64,000 bases of DNA from Pseudogemmobacter bohemicus (GCF_003290025.1 NZ_QNHG01000003.1:192497-256496); one strand, 5' to 3'. Counted from the first letter of the stretch, positions 17,136 through 26,679 are shown. Numbers and translations are program-made. The notes: a model not told the origin generated them from the letters alone.

Positions 17136-18341
17136 ATGGCGTCCACCCCGTCCAGAGGCTGGTGGCCGGCAACGGGCCGCCGGACCCGAAGCCGTGCCGA
17201 ACGGCAGGTCCGTCCCAAAGGTGGGCTGGTCTGGCTGCATGTGCCGGGCCAGGCGTCGCTTTCGGCGATGCGGGAACTGGCGCGGCGGCTGATCGAAGAA
17301 GACGGCGCCGCTGTGCTGATGACCGGCGAGGCGGCGGGCACCCGGATCCGGGGTGTGGTTTTTGACGAGGCTCCGGAAGAAGGCGCGCAGATGGTGCGCG
17401 AGTTTCTCGACCACTGGCGCCCCGATGCGGTTGTGTTCTCGGAAGGCGAGATCCGGCCGGCCTTGCTGCATGAATGCGCCGAGCGGAAGCTGTTGCTGAT
17501 CATGGCGGATGCGGGCGATCCCTGGTTCCTGCGCGGGCATGAGAGCTGGATTCCGGGCGCGATGCGGCGGGCGATTTCGGCGCTGACCAGGGTTTATGCG
17601 ATTGATCAGGCGGCGATGCGGGCCTGGAAGCGCGCCGGTCTGGCGCCCTCGCGGGTGGTTGGCTCGGGCCGGATGGAGGAAAGCTCGCTGGCGCTGCCCT
17701 GCCTGGAGGCCGAGCGTGAATATCTGGCAAATGCGATGGTGACGCGGCCGGTCTGGTTCGGCGCCCGGGTGCCGCGTTCCGAGGAAGGCGCGGTGCTGGC
17801 GGCGCAGCAATATGCGATGCAGCTGGCGCATCGGCTTTTGCTGATCCTGATGCCGGAAGACCCGGCCCGTGCCAGCCCGCTGGCGCGGGAGCTGGCCGGG
17901 CAGGGATGGATCACCGCCTCGCGCAGCGATGAGGAAGAGCCCGAGACAGAGACCGCGATCTATATCGTGAATGATCTGGCCGAGATGGGTCTCTGGTATC
18001 GGCTGGCCCCGGTCAGCTATCTGGGCGGTGGCCTGTCCGGGACGGGGCTGCTCACCAGCCCGCTGGAGCCGGCGGCGCTTGGTTCGGCGATCCTGCATGG
18101 GCCACGGCCGGGGGGGTTTGGTCCGCAGATCGGCCGGCTTGGTGCGGCGCGGGCGGCGCGGGCGGTGGCCTCGATCCGCGATCTGAGCGAGGCGCTTGGC
18201 GATCTGCTGGCGCCCGACCGGACGGCAAGGCTGGCCCAGGCGGCCTGGGGCGTGGTCTCGGACGGGGCCGAGGTGACCGAGGCGGTGCTGGCCGATCTGC
18301 GCAAGGCGCTGGCCGGCACGACGGCGCGGAGCCGGGCCTGA
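17136..18341 (+). CDS. waaA: 3-deoxy-D-manno-octulosonic acid (Kdo) transferase
   Basis: A 401-aa GT30-type enzyme that adds Kdo to lipid IVA at the inner membrane. The N-terminal domain shows [20 protein letters not shown] and [20 protein letters not shown] (the family's SEWPN-like region); the C-terminal domain has [11 protein letters not shown] and GPQIGRLG. No N-terminal membrane anchor is obvious, unlike E. coli WaaA, as seen in other Rhodobacterales copies. It overlaps lpxK by one base. Confidence 0.85.
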   Translation: MASTPSRGWWPATGRRTRSRAERQVRPKGGLVWLHVPGQASLSAMRELARRLIEEDGAAVLMTGEAAGTRIRGVVFDEAPEEGAQMVREFLDHWRPDAVVFSEGEIRPALLHECAERKLLLIMADAGDPWFLRGHESWIPGAMRRAISALTRVYAIDQAAMRAWKRAGLAPSRVVGSGRMEESSLALPCLEAEREYLANAMVTRPVWFGARVPRSEEGAVLAAQQYAMQLAHRLLLILMPEDPARASPLARELAGQGWITASRSDEEEPETETAIYIVNDLAEMGLWYRLAPVSYLGGGLSGTGLLTSPLEPAALGSAILHGPRPGGFGPQIGRLGAARAARAVASIRDLSEALGDLLAPDRTARLAQAAWGVVSDGAEVTEAVLADLRKALAGTTARSRA

Positions 18342-19336
18342 TGCGTGCGCCCGGCTTCTGGGGTAACCCGCCGGAGAGGCCCGGGCTCGCGGCACGGCTT
18401 TTGCAGCCGCTGGGGGCATTATACGCGGCGGCAACGGCGCGGCGGCTCAGGCGCGGCGCCGGTTACCGCGCGCCGGTGCCGGTGATTTGCGTGGGCAATC
18501 TGAATGCCGGAGGGGTGGGGAAGACCCCGACCGTGATGGCGCTGATCGCGCATCTGAGCGCGCGCGGGCATCGCGTCCAGGTGGTGACGCGGGGTTATGG
18601 CGGTTCGGCCGGGGGGCCGCTGCGTGTGGATGAGGCCCGCCACGGCGCCGGTCTGGTCGGGGATGAGCCGCTGTTGCTGGCACCCTTCGCGCCGGTCTGG
18701 GTGGCGAAGGACCGTGCCGAAGGGGTGAAGGCGGCGGTCGCGGATGGGGCAGGGGTGATCCTGCTGGATGACGGGCATCAAAATCCGGGCGTTGAGAAGG
18801 ATCTGTCGCTGGTGGTGGTGGATGCGGGGCAGGGCTTTGGCAACGGGCTCTGCATCCCGGCAGGGCCATTGCGCGAGCCGGTGGCGGCGGGGCTGGCCCG
18901 GGCCGATGCCCTGCTGGTGATCGGCACGGCAGAGGCGCGGGCGCGTTTCGGGCGTGAATGGGGGCCAGCCATGGCGGAGCTGCCCCGGCTTGGCGGCCGG
19001 CTGGTGCCTTTGCAGATGGGGATGGACTGGCAGGGAGAGCGGGTTCTGGCCTTTGCCGGGATCGGCAATCCGGAGAAGTTCTTTGCGACGCTCAGGGCCG
19101 AGGGCGCGCAGGTCCTGCGGGCCGAGGCGCTGGATGATCACCAGACGCTTTCGCCCGCGCTGATGGCGCGGCTTGAGGCGGAAGCGATGCTCCTGGGCGC
19201 GCAGCTGGTAACGACTGAAAAAGACGCAGCGCGGCTGCCGGCGTCGTTCCGGCCGAAAGTCCTGACGCTGGTGGTGCGGCTGGAAATCGAGGACTGGGCG
19301 CCGTTTGATGCCCTGCTGACTCCGCTGCGCCTGTGA
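18341..19336 (+). CDS. lpxK: Tetraacyldisaccharide 4'-kinase
   Basis: A 331-aa lipid A kinase that phosphorylates the 4' position of the tetraacyldisaccharide. The P-loop is [18 protein letters not shown] (about 48-65), followed by [17 protein letters not shown] (the catalytic Asp region) and [11 protein letters not shown] near the end. It completes the DUF4170-waaA-lpxK unit. The gene ends at a cluster of palindromes facing dxs. Confidence 0.93.
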   Translation: MRAPGFWGNPPERPGLAARLLQPLGALYAAATARRLRRGAGYRAPVPVICVGNLNAGGVGKTPTVMALIAHLSARGHRVQVVTRGYGGSAGGPLRVDEARHGAGLVGDEPLLLAPFAPVWVAKDRAEGVKAAVADGAGVILLDDGHQNPGVEKDLSLVVVDAGQGFGNGLCIPAGPLREPVAAGLARADALLVIGTAEARARFGREWGPAMAELPRLGGRLVPLQMGMDWQGERVLAFAGIGNPEKFFATLRAEGAQVLRAEALDDHQTLSPALMARLEAEAMLLGAQLVTTEKDAARLPASFRPKVLTLVVRLEIEDWAPFDALLTPLRL

Positions 19337-19338
19337 CC

Positions 19339-19405
19339 CGAAATCTGTACAGATTTCGGACAAATTCCTGAACAGGAATTTTGCCGTTTCCTGATCAGGA
19401 AACGG
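19339..19405. repeat. Three consecutive ~20-bp palindromes between lpxK and dxs
   Basis: Palindrome 1, CGAAATCTGTACAGATTTCG (19339-19358), is perfect. Palindrome 2 has arms AAATTCCTG and CAGGAATTT (19362-19381) around AA. Palindrome 3, CGTTTCCTGATCAGGAAACG (19385-19404), is perfect and extends to 22 bp with the flanking C/G. They fill the 84-bp convergent gap. They may fold as bidirectional terminator hairpins, but the near-absent loops and the shared TTCCTG/CAGGAA half-sites of 2 and 3 also suggest protein binding. Confidence 0.7.
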
Positions 19406-19420
19406 GCGCGTGGGGTGGCG

Positions 19421-21328
19421 TCAGGCCCGGTTTCTGGCCGTGACGACGCCCAGCACGTCCAAGACCTTTGCCTCGATCTGCGCCGCATCCATGCCGGCGA
19501 TCCGGTACATCGCCTCCGGGCTGGCCTGGTCGATGAAAATATCCGGCAGCACCATCGTGCGGAATTTCAGCCCGCGGTCAAACAGGCCCTCATCCGCCAG
19601 AAGCTGTGCCACATGGCTGCCAAAGCCGCCCACCGCGCCCTCTTCCACCGTGATCAGCGCCTCATGCTCGCGCGCCAGTCGCAGGATCAGCGCCTGGTCC
19701 AGCGGTTTGGCAAAGCGCGCATCCACCACGGTTGGCGCGAGGCCCCGGGCCGCCAGCGCCTCGGCGGCTTTCAGCACCTCGGCCAGCCGCGTCCCAAAGG
19801 AGAGAAGCGCCACACGATTGCCCTCATGCAGCATGCGGCCACGGCCGATCTCCAGCACCGCGCCGCGCGCCGGCATCTCGACGCCCATCCCCTCGCCCCT
19901 GGGGTATCGAAAGGCGATCGGGCCCTCATCCCAGGCGGCTGCGGTTGCCACCATATGGCGCAGCTCGGCCTCATCGGCCGCCGCCATTACCACCATGCCC
20001 GGCAGGTTCGCCAGAAACGCTACGTCGAACGATCCGGCATGGGTCGCCCCATCGGCGCCCACCAGCCCGGCGCGGTCGATGGCGAAACGCACCGGCAGCC
20101 GCTGGATCGCCACATCATGCACCACCTGGTCATAACCGCGCTGCAAAAAGGTGGAATAAATCGCGCAGAAGGGTTTCATCCCTCCCGCCGCCAGCCCAGC
20201 CGAAAAGGTCACCGCATGTTGCTCGGCGATCCCCACGTCAAACAGCCGGCGCGGAAACCGGGCGCCAAACAGGTCAAGACCGGTCCCATCCGGCATCGCC
20301 GCCGTCACGCCGATGATCTTCTCGTCGCGCTCGGCCTCCTGGATCAGGCTTTCGGCGAAGACCTTCGTATAGGATGGCGCGTTCGACGGAGCCTTTTTCT
20401 GCTCCCCTGTCACCAGGTCGAATTTCGCCCGTGCATGGCCGCGATCAGGTGAATTCTCGGCCGGCCCATAGCCCTTGCCCTTTTTCGTCAGCACATGCAG
20501 CAGCACCGGCCCGGTCGCCCGCGCCTTCAGCATGCGCAAGACCGGCAGCAGCTGGTCGAGATCATGGCCGTCAATCGGCCCGACATAGGTAAAGCCCAGC
20601 GATTCAAACAGCGTGCCGCCCACCGCCATACCCTTGAGCATCTCCTTCGCCCGCCGCGCGCCTTCCTGCAACGGGCCGGGCAACAAAGACACAAACCCTT
20701 TCGCGGCCTCTTTCAGGTCCTGCATCGGGGCCTCGGAATAAAGCTTGCTGAGATAGGCCGACAACGCCCCCACCGGCGGCGCAATCGACATCTCATTGTC
20801 GTTCAGCACCACGAAAAGCCGCTTCTTCAGCGCACCGGCATTGTTCATCGCCTCGAACGCCATGCCCGCCGACATCGAGCCATCGCCGATCACCGCAATC
20901 GCGTCGCCGGCATCGCCGCCAAGATCCGCGGCACAGGCAAAACCAAGCGCTGCCGAGATCGAGGTCGAGCTATGCGCCGCGCCAAAAGGATCATAGGGGC
21001 TCTCCGATCGTTTGGTGAACCCGGACAGCCCGCCCTCCATCCGGAGCGTCCGGATCCGGTCGCGCCGCCCGGTCAGGATCTTATGCGGGTAACACTGATG
21101 CCCGACATCCCAGATCAGCTTGTCCTTCGGCGTGTCGAATACCGCATGGAGCGCGACGGTCAGCTCCACCACCCCGAGCCCCGCGCCCAGATGGCCGCCG
21201 GTGACCGAGACCGCCGAAACCGTCTCGGCCCGGACCTCATCGGCCAGCTGGCGCAATTCGGCATCGGAAAGCGCCTTCATGTCCGACGGGAAGCTCACCC
21301 GGTCGAGGATGGAAGGGGATGCTGCCAT
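19421..21328 (-). CDS. dxs: 1-deoxy-D-xylulose-5-phosphate synthase
   Basis: A 635-aa thiamine-diphosphate enzyme that condenses pyruvate and glyceraldehyde-3-phosphate, the first step of the MEP isoprenoid pathway. It has [17 protein letters not shown], the TPP motif [33 protein letters not shown] and [18 protein letters not shown]; the length is normal for Dxs. It is the last gene of the hda-like-xseB-ispA-dxs run, 52 bp after ispA. Confidence 0.97.
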   Translation of the reverse strand: MAASPSILDRVSFPSDMKALSDAELRQLADEVRAETVSAVSVTGGHLGAGLGVVELTVALHAVFDTPKDKLIWDVGHQCYPHKILTGRRDRIRTLRMEGGLSGFTKRSESPYDPFGAAHSSTSISAALGFACAADLGGDAGDAIAVIGDGSMSAGMAFEAMNNAGALKKRLFVVLNDNEMSIAPPVGALSAYLSKLYSEAPMQDLKEAAKGFVSLLPGPLQEGARRAKEMLKGMAVGGTLFESLGFTYVGPIDGHDLDQLLPVLRMLKARATGPVLLHVLTKKGKGYGPAENSPDRGHARAKFDLVTGEQKKAPSNAPSYTKVFAESLIQEAERDEKIIGVTAAMPDGTGLDLFGARFPRRLFDVGIAEQHAVTFSAGLAAGGMKPFCAIYSTFLQRGYDQVVHDVAIQRLPVRFAIDRAGLVGADGATHAGSFDVAFLANLPGMVVMAAADEAELRHMVATAAAWDEGPIAFRYPRGEGMGVEMPARGAVLEIGRGRMLHEGNRVALLSFGTRLAEVLKAAEALAARGLAPTVVDARFAKPLDQALILRLAREHEALITVEEGAVGGFGSHVAQLLADEGLFDRGLKFRTMVLPDIFIDQASPEAMYRIAGMDAAQIEAKVLDVLGVVTARNRA

Positions 21329-21380
21329 GGGTCATGTTCCTCGGGAAGCGGCTTTGCCTGATGAGACAGGCCAGTTGTGT

Positions 21381-22250
21381 TCAGGCCAGTCTTGATATGC
21401 TGAAACGGGCTGCGGCGACAAGGTTTGCCGCCCTTTCGCCGTAAGGGGCAAGGGCCGCCTCGGCCTCCGAGATCAGCGCTTCGGCGCGGGCGCGGGCCGG
21501 TTCCAGCCCCAATAGCGAGACGAATGTGGCCTTGCCGCGCCCCTCATCCTTGCCGGTGCGCTTGCCGGTGGTATTGGCATCGCCGGTCACATCCAGCACA
21601 TCGTCATGGATCTGGAAGGCAAGGCCCAGAGCCGCCGCATAGGCCTGCAAAGGGGCTGGATCGGCGCCTGCGATCAGCGCGCCGGCACTGGCGGAAAAGC
21701 GGATCAGCGCGCCGGTCTTGCCGGCCTGCAGCGTGGTGATTTCCGTAAGCGTCAGCGCCCGGTCTGCGGTTTCCGCCGCGATATCCAGTGCCTGGCCCCG
21801 CACCATGCCCTCGACACCCGAGGCTTTGGCCAGCGCCGCGACCAGCGCGATCCGCCGCTCTGCCGACCCGATCACGGGGTCGGTCAGCAATTCAAATGCC
21901 AGCGTCTGCAAGGCGTCGCCGGCAAGGATCGCGGTCGCCTCGTCCCATTTCACATGCAGGGTCGGCTGGCCGCGGCGCAGATCATCATCATCCATCGCCG
22001 GCAGATCATCATGCACGAGGCTATAGGCATGCAGCGCCTCGACCGCAGCCGCAACCGGCAGAGAGGCTGCATTCGCCACCCCATGCAGCCGCGCGCTTTC
22101 CAGCACCAGAAAGCCGCGCAGCCCCTTGCCGCCGCGCAAAGCGTAACGCATCGCCTCCACCACCGGCAGATCGCCGCGCGCTGCCAGAATACCGGCCAGC
22201 CAGCGCTGCACCTGCAAGGCGTCGGATTTCAGCAGATCCTGAAAGCTCAC
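21381..22250 (-). CDS. ispA: Polyprenyl synthetase, probable farnesyl diphosphate synthase
   Basis: A 289-aa trans-prenyltransferase. The first aspartate-rich motif is DDLPAMDDDDLRRG (about 82-95), followed by KTGALIRFSA and the second motif QIHDDVLDVTGD. The length and motif spacing fit FPP synthase (IspA) of the xseB-ispA-dxs operon. It starts with GTG overlapping the xseB stop (GTGA at 22247-22250). Confidence 0.93.
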   Translation of the reverse strand: MSFQDLLKSDALQVQRWLAGILAARGDLPVVEAMRYALRGGKGLRGFLVLESARLHGVANAASLPVAAAVEALHAYSLVHDDLPAMDDDDLRRGQPTLHVKWDEATAILAGDALQTLAFELLTDPVIGSAERRIALVAALAKASGVEGMVRGQALDIAAETADRALTLTEITTLQAGKTGALIRFSASAGALIAGADPAPLQAYAAALGLAFQIHDDVLDVTGDANTTGKRTGKDEGRGKATFVSLLGLEPARARAEALISEAEAALAPYGERAANLVAAARFSISRLA

Positions 22251-22486
22251 AGCCCCTCCGCCGGAGCGGTACCAACAGCCTTGCCCTCCTGGACGCGGAT
22301 CAATTCGACGCGCGCCTCGGCCTCGGCCAGCCTGGCCGCGCAGTGCTTTTTCAGACTGTCGCCATATTCGTATAGGCTGATCGACTGTTCCAGCGCGACA
22401 TCGCCGCGTTCCAGCTGGCCCACCACCGATTCCAGCTCCGCCATGGCGTCTTCGAAACTCATCTCCGCAACGGGTTTCTGGCTCAT
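22247..22486 (-). CDS. xseB: Exodeoxyribonuclease VII small subunit
   Basis: A 79-aa protein with the XseB signature: SFEDAMAELESVVGQLERGD, then ALEQSISLYEYGDSLKKHC. It pairs with XseA (not in this window) to degrade single-stranded DNA. It is embedded in a four-gene operon with GTGA/ATGA-type overlaps on both sides, as is usual for this order in alphaproteobacteria. Confidence 0.94.
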   Translation of the reverse strand: MSQKPVAEMSFEDAMAELESVVGQLERGDVALEQSISLYEYGDSLKKHCAARLAEAEARVELIRVQEGKAVGTAPAEGL

Positions 22487-23397
22487 CTCATCGTCCTGCT
22501 CAGCTCGCTCACATGCGCGCGGACCGTATCGGCCAGCGCGCTCAGATCATAGCCCCCTTCAAGGCAGGATACGACCCCCGCGCCGGAACCCGCCGCCAGA
22601 TCCATGATCGCCCGCGTCAGCCGGGCGAAATCCGCCGTGGTCCAGCCAAGGCCACCCAACGGATCGTCGATATGCGCATCAAAACCGGCGCTGATCAGGA
22701 TCAGCTCCGGTCTCCAGTCTTTCAGCCGCTCCAGCCCGGGCGCCCAGGCTGCCCACATCGCCCGCCCGTCCGAGCCGGGGCGCAGCGGCAGATTGGTGAC
22801 CTGGCGATGGGCGCCGCGCTCCTCTTCGGAGCCGGTGCCGGGAAAAAGCGGCATCTGATGCGAAGAGACCAGCCGCACCCGCGCCTCGTCCCAGAGCAGA
22901 TCCTGGGTGCCATTGCCATGATGAACGTCGAAATCCAGCACCGCCACGCGGGAAAGCCCGTGATGATCCAGCGCCCGCTTCGCCGCAATCGCTACGGTGC
23001 CGAAGAGGCAAAACCCCATCGCCCTGTCCGCTTCCGCATGATGCCCCGGAGGCCGCGCCGCCAGAAACGCCGCCCGCGCCTCTCCGCCCAGCACGGCATC
23101 CACCGCCGCACAGGCGCCCCCGACCGCGCGCATCGCCGCCTCCCACGAACCCGGAGACAGCCAGGTATCCCCATCGACCGCCCGCAGCCTCTCCGCAGGC
23201 ACCGCCGCCTTCAGCCGCGCCACATAGGCCGCAGGATGACAGCGCAAAAGCTCCGACTCCGCGGCCACCGGAGCCTCGCGCCGTTCTGCCAGAAGCCCCG
23301 CCAGCCCATGCGCAACAGCCGCCATCCGCTCCGGTCTTTCCGGATGCCCCTCGGGCACCAGATGCTGCGCAAAAGCCTCTTCCGAGAAAACCAGCAT
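22483..23397 (-). CDS. Class II histone-deacetylase-like amidohydrolase (AcuC/HDAC family)
   Basis: A 304-aa Zn-dependent deacetylase fold: EGHPERPERMAAVAHGL, AARPPGHHAEADRAMGFCLF (active-site HH), AVLDFDVHHGNGTQDL (zinc DxH) and LILISAGFDAHIDDPLGGLG. It removes acetyl or other acyl groups from polyamines or proteins. The ATG at 23397 is 5 nt after GAGG; a start 8 codons earlier lacks support. It heads the xseB-ispA-dxs operon. Confidence 0.92.
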   Translation of the reverse strand: MLVFSEEAFAQHLVPEGHPERPERMAAVAHGLAGLLAERREAPVAAESELLRCHPAAYVARLKAAVPAERLRAVDGDTWLSPGSWEAAMRAVGGACAAVDAVLGGEARAAFLAARPPGHHAEADRAMGFCLFGTVAIAAKRALDHHGLSRVAVLDFDVHHGNGTQDLLWDEARVRLVSSHQMPLFPGTGSEEERGAHRQVTNLPLRPGSDGRAMWAAWAPGLERLKDWRPELILISAGFDAHIDDPLGGLGWTTADFARLTRAIMDLAAGSGAGVVSCLEGGYDLSALADTVRAHVSELSRTMR

Positions 23398-23435
23398 CAA
23401 CGCCTCTTCCTCTTGACACAAATACTCCGGGGGGT

Positions 23436-23455
23436 GCGGGGGGCGGGCCCCCCGC
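23436..23455 (-). terminator. GC-rich hairpin downstream of petR-like gene
   Basis: GCGGGGGG (23436-23443) pairs with CCCCCCGC (23448-23455) over a CGGG loop, 11 bp after the stop of the response-regulator gene on the minus strand. No T run follows; the strong stem is of the type seen at Rhodobacterales gene ends. Confidence 0.55.
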
Positions 23456-23466
23456 GTTGCGCGGCC

Positions 23467-24180
23467 TCAGTCCGGCGCCAGCATATAGCCCTCGCCGCGC
23501 ACCGTCTGCAGATAGCGCGGCGCCTTGGGGTCATCCTCGATCTTGCGCCTGAGCCGCGTGATCTGCACATCGACCGCGCGTTCCTGGGCTTCCTCCACGC
23601 GGCCCATGTCGAGGACCAGCCGCTCGCGCGAGATCGGCTCATTGGCACTGGCAGCGAAAAGCCGCATCAGTGCGGCTTCCGTCGCGGTCAGTCGCACCAG
23701 TTCCGGCCCGCGCCACAACTCGCCCCGGTCCATATCATAGCGCACCGCGCCCATATGCAGCGTCTTCGGCGGCTGATCCGTCTCGCTTACCTGCGGCACC
23801 CGGCGCAGGATCGCGGCGACGCGCAGCAAAAGCTCTTTCGGTTCAAAGGGTTTCGCGAGGTAATCATCCGCCCCGGCCTCCAGCCCCTCGATCCGGTTCG
23901 CCGTCTCGCCCCGCGCGGTCAGCAAGAGGATCGGCACCGAGGTCTTCTTCCGCAGATCGCGGGTAAGCGCGATGCCATCCTCATCGGGCATCATCACATC
24001 GAGGATCAGCATGTCGAATTCCAGCCCCGCCAGCAGTCGCCTGGCCTGGGCGGCATCTTTCGCCACCGTCACCATATAGCCGCTGCGCACGAGGAATTTC
24101 TGCAACAGAACCCGGATCCGCTCGTCATCATCGACGACGAGAAGATGAATATCTGCCGCCTGTTGCCCCGCACCGGTCAT
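23467..24180 (-). CDS. petR: OmpR-family response regulator, PetR-like
   Basis: A 237-aa protein. The receiver domain has the acidic pair in HLLVVDDDERIRVLLQKFL, phospho-acceptor Asp in LILDVMMPDEDG and conserved Lys in DDYLAKPFEP. The C-terminal winged helix ends TRLRRKIEDDPKAPRYLQTV plus GEGYML. No kinase gene is adjacent. The gene directly upstream encodes a MarR protein, the petP-petR arrangement of Rhodobacter capsulatus, where the pair was found near the bc1 genes. Here petABC is not adjacent. The symbol rests on this pairing. Confidence 0.85.
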   Translation of the reverse strand: MTGAGQQAADIHLLVVDDDERIRVLLQKFLVRSGYMVTVAKDAAQARRLLAGLEFDMLILDVMMPDEDGIALTRDLRKKTSVPILLLTARGETANRIEGLEAGADDYLAKPFEPKELLLRVAAILRRVPQVSETDQPPKTLHMGAVRYDMDRGELWRGPELVRLTATEAALMRLFAASANEPISRERLVLDMGRVEEAQERAVDVQITRLRRKIEDDPKAPRYLQTVRGEGYMLAPD

Positions 24181-24204
24181 GCCCCGCTCTCCCTTTGCAC
24201 TGCC

Positions 24205-24717
24205 TCAGGCGCCATCTCTCAGACGGTTGTAATAGTCGCGAAGCCCCGGGTCCATCATCGCCTCAAGCACCTGCCGGAAACCCTGCACCGCGACCGGCCC
24301 GGCGGCGCGGTAAGCCGCCCGCATCCTGGCCCGTTGCGCGTCCGAAAGACTTTTCTCCATCGCCTCGCCCTTTTCGGTCAGGAAGAGATGCCGCTCGCGC
24401 CCGTCGCGGCGGCCCTTTTCGCTGCGGACATGGCCATCGTCGATCAGGGTGCGCAGAACCCTGTTCAGGCTCTGCTTCGTGACGCCCAGGATCCCCAGCA
24501 GGTTCGACACCGTCGTTCCCGGGCTGCGATGGATGAAATGGACGGCCCGGTGATGGGCGCGGCCATAATCCATCGTCTCCAGAATCCGGTCCGGATCGGC
24601 GGTAAAGCCGCGATAGGCGAAGAACATCGCCTCGATTCCCTTGCGCAACTGCTCATCGGTCAGAAAGAGCAGGTTCTCGCCGCCGCCACCCGTTGCGGTG
24701 CCTGATAGCTGAGACAT
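24205..24717 (-). CDS. petP: MarR-family regulator, PetP-like
   Basis: A 170-aa MarR protein. The wHTH includes HRSPGTTVSNLLGILGVTKQ, then LNRVLRTLIDDGHVRSEKG and RERHLFLTEKGEA. AGGAGG is 6 nt before the ATG. It is followed after 24 bp by the OmpR-type regulator, matching the petPR pair. It diverges from the aminotransferase gene, with a palindrome (24759-24773) in between that is a plausible MarR operator. Confidence 0.87.
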   Translation of the reverse strand: MSQLSGTATGGGGENLLFLTDEQLRKGIEAMFFAYRGFTADPDRILETMDYGRAHHRAVHFIHRSPGTTVSNLLGILGVTKQSLNRVLRTLIDDGHVRSEKGRRDGRERHLFLTEKGEAMEKSLSDAQRARMRAAYRAAGPVAVQGFRQVLEAMMDPGLRDYYNRLRDGA

Positions 24718-24758
24718 GGTAAGCCTCCTTTTTCAGCGGAATTTACGTCAGCCTTGTT

Positions 24759-24773
24759 GACTTTCCAAGTCAT
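24759..24773. promoter_or_regulatory. MarR-type operator candidate between petP and ilvE
   Basis: TGACTT and AAGTCA form a perfect inverted repeat around TCC, inside a TTGACT-like -35 for the rightward gene. It lies 42 bp upstream of the petP start, consistent with autoregulation and possible control of the aminotransferase. Confidence 0.5.
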
Positions 24774-24861
24774 AAAGCGTAGCGAGTCGGCAGTTGAGCG
24801 CAAGATAATGCAAGTGCAGCATGATGATCGCGCAACTTTCGTAAAAATGGAGGGCCGGGAT

Positions 24862-25728
24862 ATGGCGGCATATGACGATCGTGATGGCTGGATCTGGATG
24901 GACGGCAAGCTTGTCCCCTGGCGTGAGGCGAATGTCCACGTCCTGACCCATGCGCTCCATTACGCCTCCTCGGTTTTCGAGGGCGAGCGTTGCTATAATG
25001 GCAAGATTTTCAAGGGCGTCGAGCATTCGATGCGCCTGCGCAAATCGGCGGAACTCCTGGATATGGAGATCCCCTACAGCGTCCAGGAAATCGAGGCCGC
25101 CAAATACGAGATGCTGAAGGCCAATGGCTGGACCGATGCCTATGTGCGCGCCATCGCCTTCCGGGGCGCAGGCGATGAGATGGGTGTCTCGGCGGTGGGC
25201 AACCCGGTGCGTCTGGTGATCGCAGGCTGGGAATGGGGCGCCTATTACGGCGACGCCAAGATGAAGGGTGCAAAGCTCGACATCTCGAAATGGCGCCGCC
25301 CGGACCCTGCGACCATCCCGTCGGCAGCCAAGGCGGCAGGTCTTTACATGATCTGCACCATGTCGAAACACGCGGCCCAGGCCAATGGCTGCTCGGACGC
25401 GCTGATGATGGATTACCGCGGCTATGTCGCCGAGGCGACCGGCGCGAATATCTTCTTCGTCAAGGATGGCGAGGTGCATACGCCGCTGCCCGATTGCTTT
25501 CTGAACGGCATCACCCGCCAGACGGTGATCGGCCTTCTGAAAGAAAAAGGTCTCACCGTGCATGAACGCCATATCATGCCGACCGAGCTGGCCGATTTCG
25601 AACAATGCTGGCTGACCGGCACTGCCGCCGAGGTTACCCCGGTCGGACAAATCGGCGGCTTCACTTTTGAGGTTGGCGCCATCGCCCGCGACATCGCGGA
25701 AACCTATGAGCGTCACGTTCGCGCGTAA
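24862..25728 (+). CDS. ilvE: Branched-chain amino acid aminotransferase
   Basis: A 288-aa class IV PLP aminotransferase: LTHALHYASSVFEGERCYNG, then the PLP-lysine region ICTMSKHAAQANGCSDALMM, YVAEATGANIFFVKDGEVHT and LTGTAAEVTPVGQIG. It transfers the amino group between glutamate and the branched 2-oxo acids. The ATG at 24862 has GGAGG 8 nt upstream and gives the usual start (MAAYDDRDGWIW); longer in-frame starts at 24754 and 24847 lack one. An intrinsic terminator follows at 25752-25785. Confidence 0.93.
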   Translation: MAAYDDRDGWIWMDGKLVPWREANVHVLTHALHYASSVFEGERCYNGKIFKGVEHSMRLRKSAELLDMEIPYSVQEIEAAKYEMLKANGWTDAYVRAIAFRGAGDEMGVSAVGNPVRLVIAGWEWGAYYGDAKMKGAKLDISKWRRPDPATIPSAAKAAGLYMICTMSKHAAQANGCSDALMMDYRGYVAEATGANIFFVKDGEVHTPLPDCFLNGITRQTVIGLLKEKGLTVHERHIMPTELADFEQCWLTGTAAEVTPVGQIGGFTFEVGAIARDIAETYERHVRA

Positions 25729-25751
25729 TGCGGCGACATCGAAGACAAATA

Positions 25752-25785
25752 AAAACGGCGGGGCAAATGCTCCGCCGTTTTCGTT
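25752..25785 (+). terminator. Intrinsic terminator after ilvE
   Basis: AAAACGGCGG (25752-25761) pairs with CCGCCGTTTT (25772-25781) over a 10-nt loop, and the T-rich TTTTCGTTT follows. It is 24 bp after the ilvE stop. Confidence 0.85.
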
Positions 25786-25811
25786 TCACCAGTTTGTTTC
25801 ACCCGGGCGGC

Positions 25812-26081
25812 TCAGCCCAGGAAGCGGGCGACCGGATTGCAGAGATAAAGATGTGCATAGGTCACCGAAGGATATTGCGGCGCGTGGATCTGGCGGCTGG
25901 ACGCGTAATGCGCGACACGGTTGCGGGTGGCGCAGGTCTGGCTGGCAATGCGTGCCGCCTCGCCATCGGGAGTGGTCCCCGGGCCCTGTACAGTGACGCT
26001 GTCGCCATTGAAATCGGTCACCACGACCGGGGCAACACAGCCCGAAAGGGCAAGCATAATAAGTCCGGCTTTCAGTTTCAT
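25812..26081 (-). CDS. Small lipoprotein of unknown function
   Basis: An 89-aa protein with N-terminus MKLKAGLIMLALSGCVAPVV: basic n-region, hydrophobic core and lipobox LSGC, so it should be lipidated and exported. The mature part has VVTDFNGDSVTVQGPG and two later cysteines. The ATG at 26081 has AAGGAG 6 nt upstream; the frame is open 47 codons further but without signal-peptide logic. No family recognised. Confidence 0.75.
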   Translation of the reverse strand: MKLKAGLIMLALSGCVAPVVVTDFNGDSVTVQGPGTTPDGEAARIASQTCATRNRVAHYASSRQIHAPQYPSVTYAHLYLCNPVARFLG

Positions 26082-26177
26082 ACTCGTCTCCTTCGCCGGA
26101 TGAAATGCATCCGGACGGTATTGCATATTCCGCTTCATGTTTGTGTTTCGCCGGGGGTAATGCCGACTGTGAAACAC

Positions 26178-26214
26178 AAAAAAAAGAGGCGCAGGAAGGT
26201 GTTTCCTGCGCCTC
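26178..26214 (-). terminator. Strong intrinsic terminator (minus strand)
   Basis: A 12-bp perfect stem (GAGGCGCAGGAA at 26186-26197 with TTCCTGCGCCTC at 26203-26214, 5-nt loop) is followed on the minus strand by eight T residues. It ends the transcript of the gene at 26239-26679. Confidence 0.92.
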
Positions 26215-26238
26215 GATTGCAATCTCAGGTTGTCAGAT

Positions 26239-26679
26239 TTATGGCGCGCTCAGCGTCAAATGTGGCATCCCGTCCGAAGTGCGGTCGAAGGACCGCCCCG
26301 AAGCATCCACCACCTTTCGGATGCGGCTGCGGTAATTCGAAAAGCTGTCGAATGTCACCACATCCACTGCCTGGTCGAGCTGCAACTCCACCTCATAGCG
26401 GGTCTCGGAGAGCGCGGTGATGCCGATCACCTCGGCCAGAAACTCCTGGCCCAGATAGCGGCCCGCCGTGATGTCGCCGACCCGCACCGGCGGCTGCGGC
26501 CGGTTGCCGGCCCGGGCATGCAGCGTGTTCCAGTCACGAAAGCCATGCGCCTTTGCCACCAGCTCCAGCGCGGCGGAATGGCTGACCTCCTGGCCCTGCT
26601 GTGCCAGCCCGGCACGCCGCGCTTTCGCCTGAGCCCTGGCCTGATCAATCGTCGGAATATGTGTCGGGACCTGTCCCAT
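26239..26679 (-). CDS. Glyoxalase-superfamily-type small protein (PF20066-like), function unknown
   Basis: A 146-aa protein with the N-terminal helical motif IDQARAQAKARRAGLAQQG, then SHSAALELVAKAHGFRDWNT and LHARAGN, which I recognise from proteins annotated as glyoxalase superfamily in Rhodobacterales. The C-terminal half (RYLGQEFLAEVIGITALSET) looks like a beta-barrel of the vicinal-oxygen-chelate type, but no metal ligands are obvious. The ATG at 26679 was chosen over 26736. It is ended by a strong terminator. Confidence 0.6.
   Translation of the reverse strand: MGQVPTHIPTIDQARAQAKARRAGLAQQGQEVSHSAALELVAKAHGFRDWNTLHARAGNRPQPPVRVGDITAGRYLGQEFLAEVIGITALSETRYEVELQLDQAVDVVTFDSFSNYRSRIRKVVDASGRSFDRTSDGMPHLTLSAP

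Noticed and set aside
22513-24705. 730-codon plus-strand frame opposite the deacetylase and petPR genes
   Set aside because: Long only because of GC bias. The opposite strand carries three clear, motif-rich genes.
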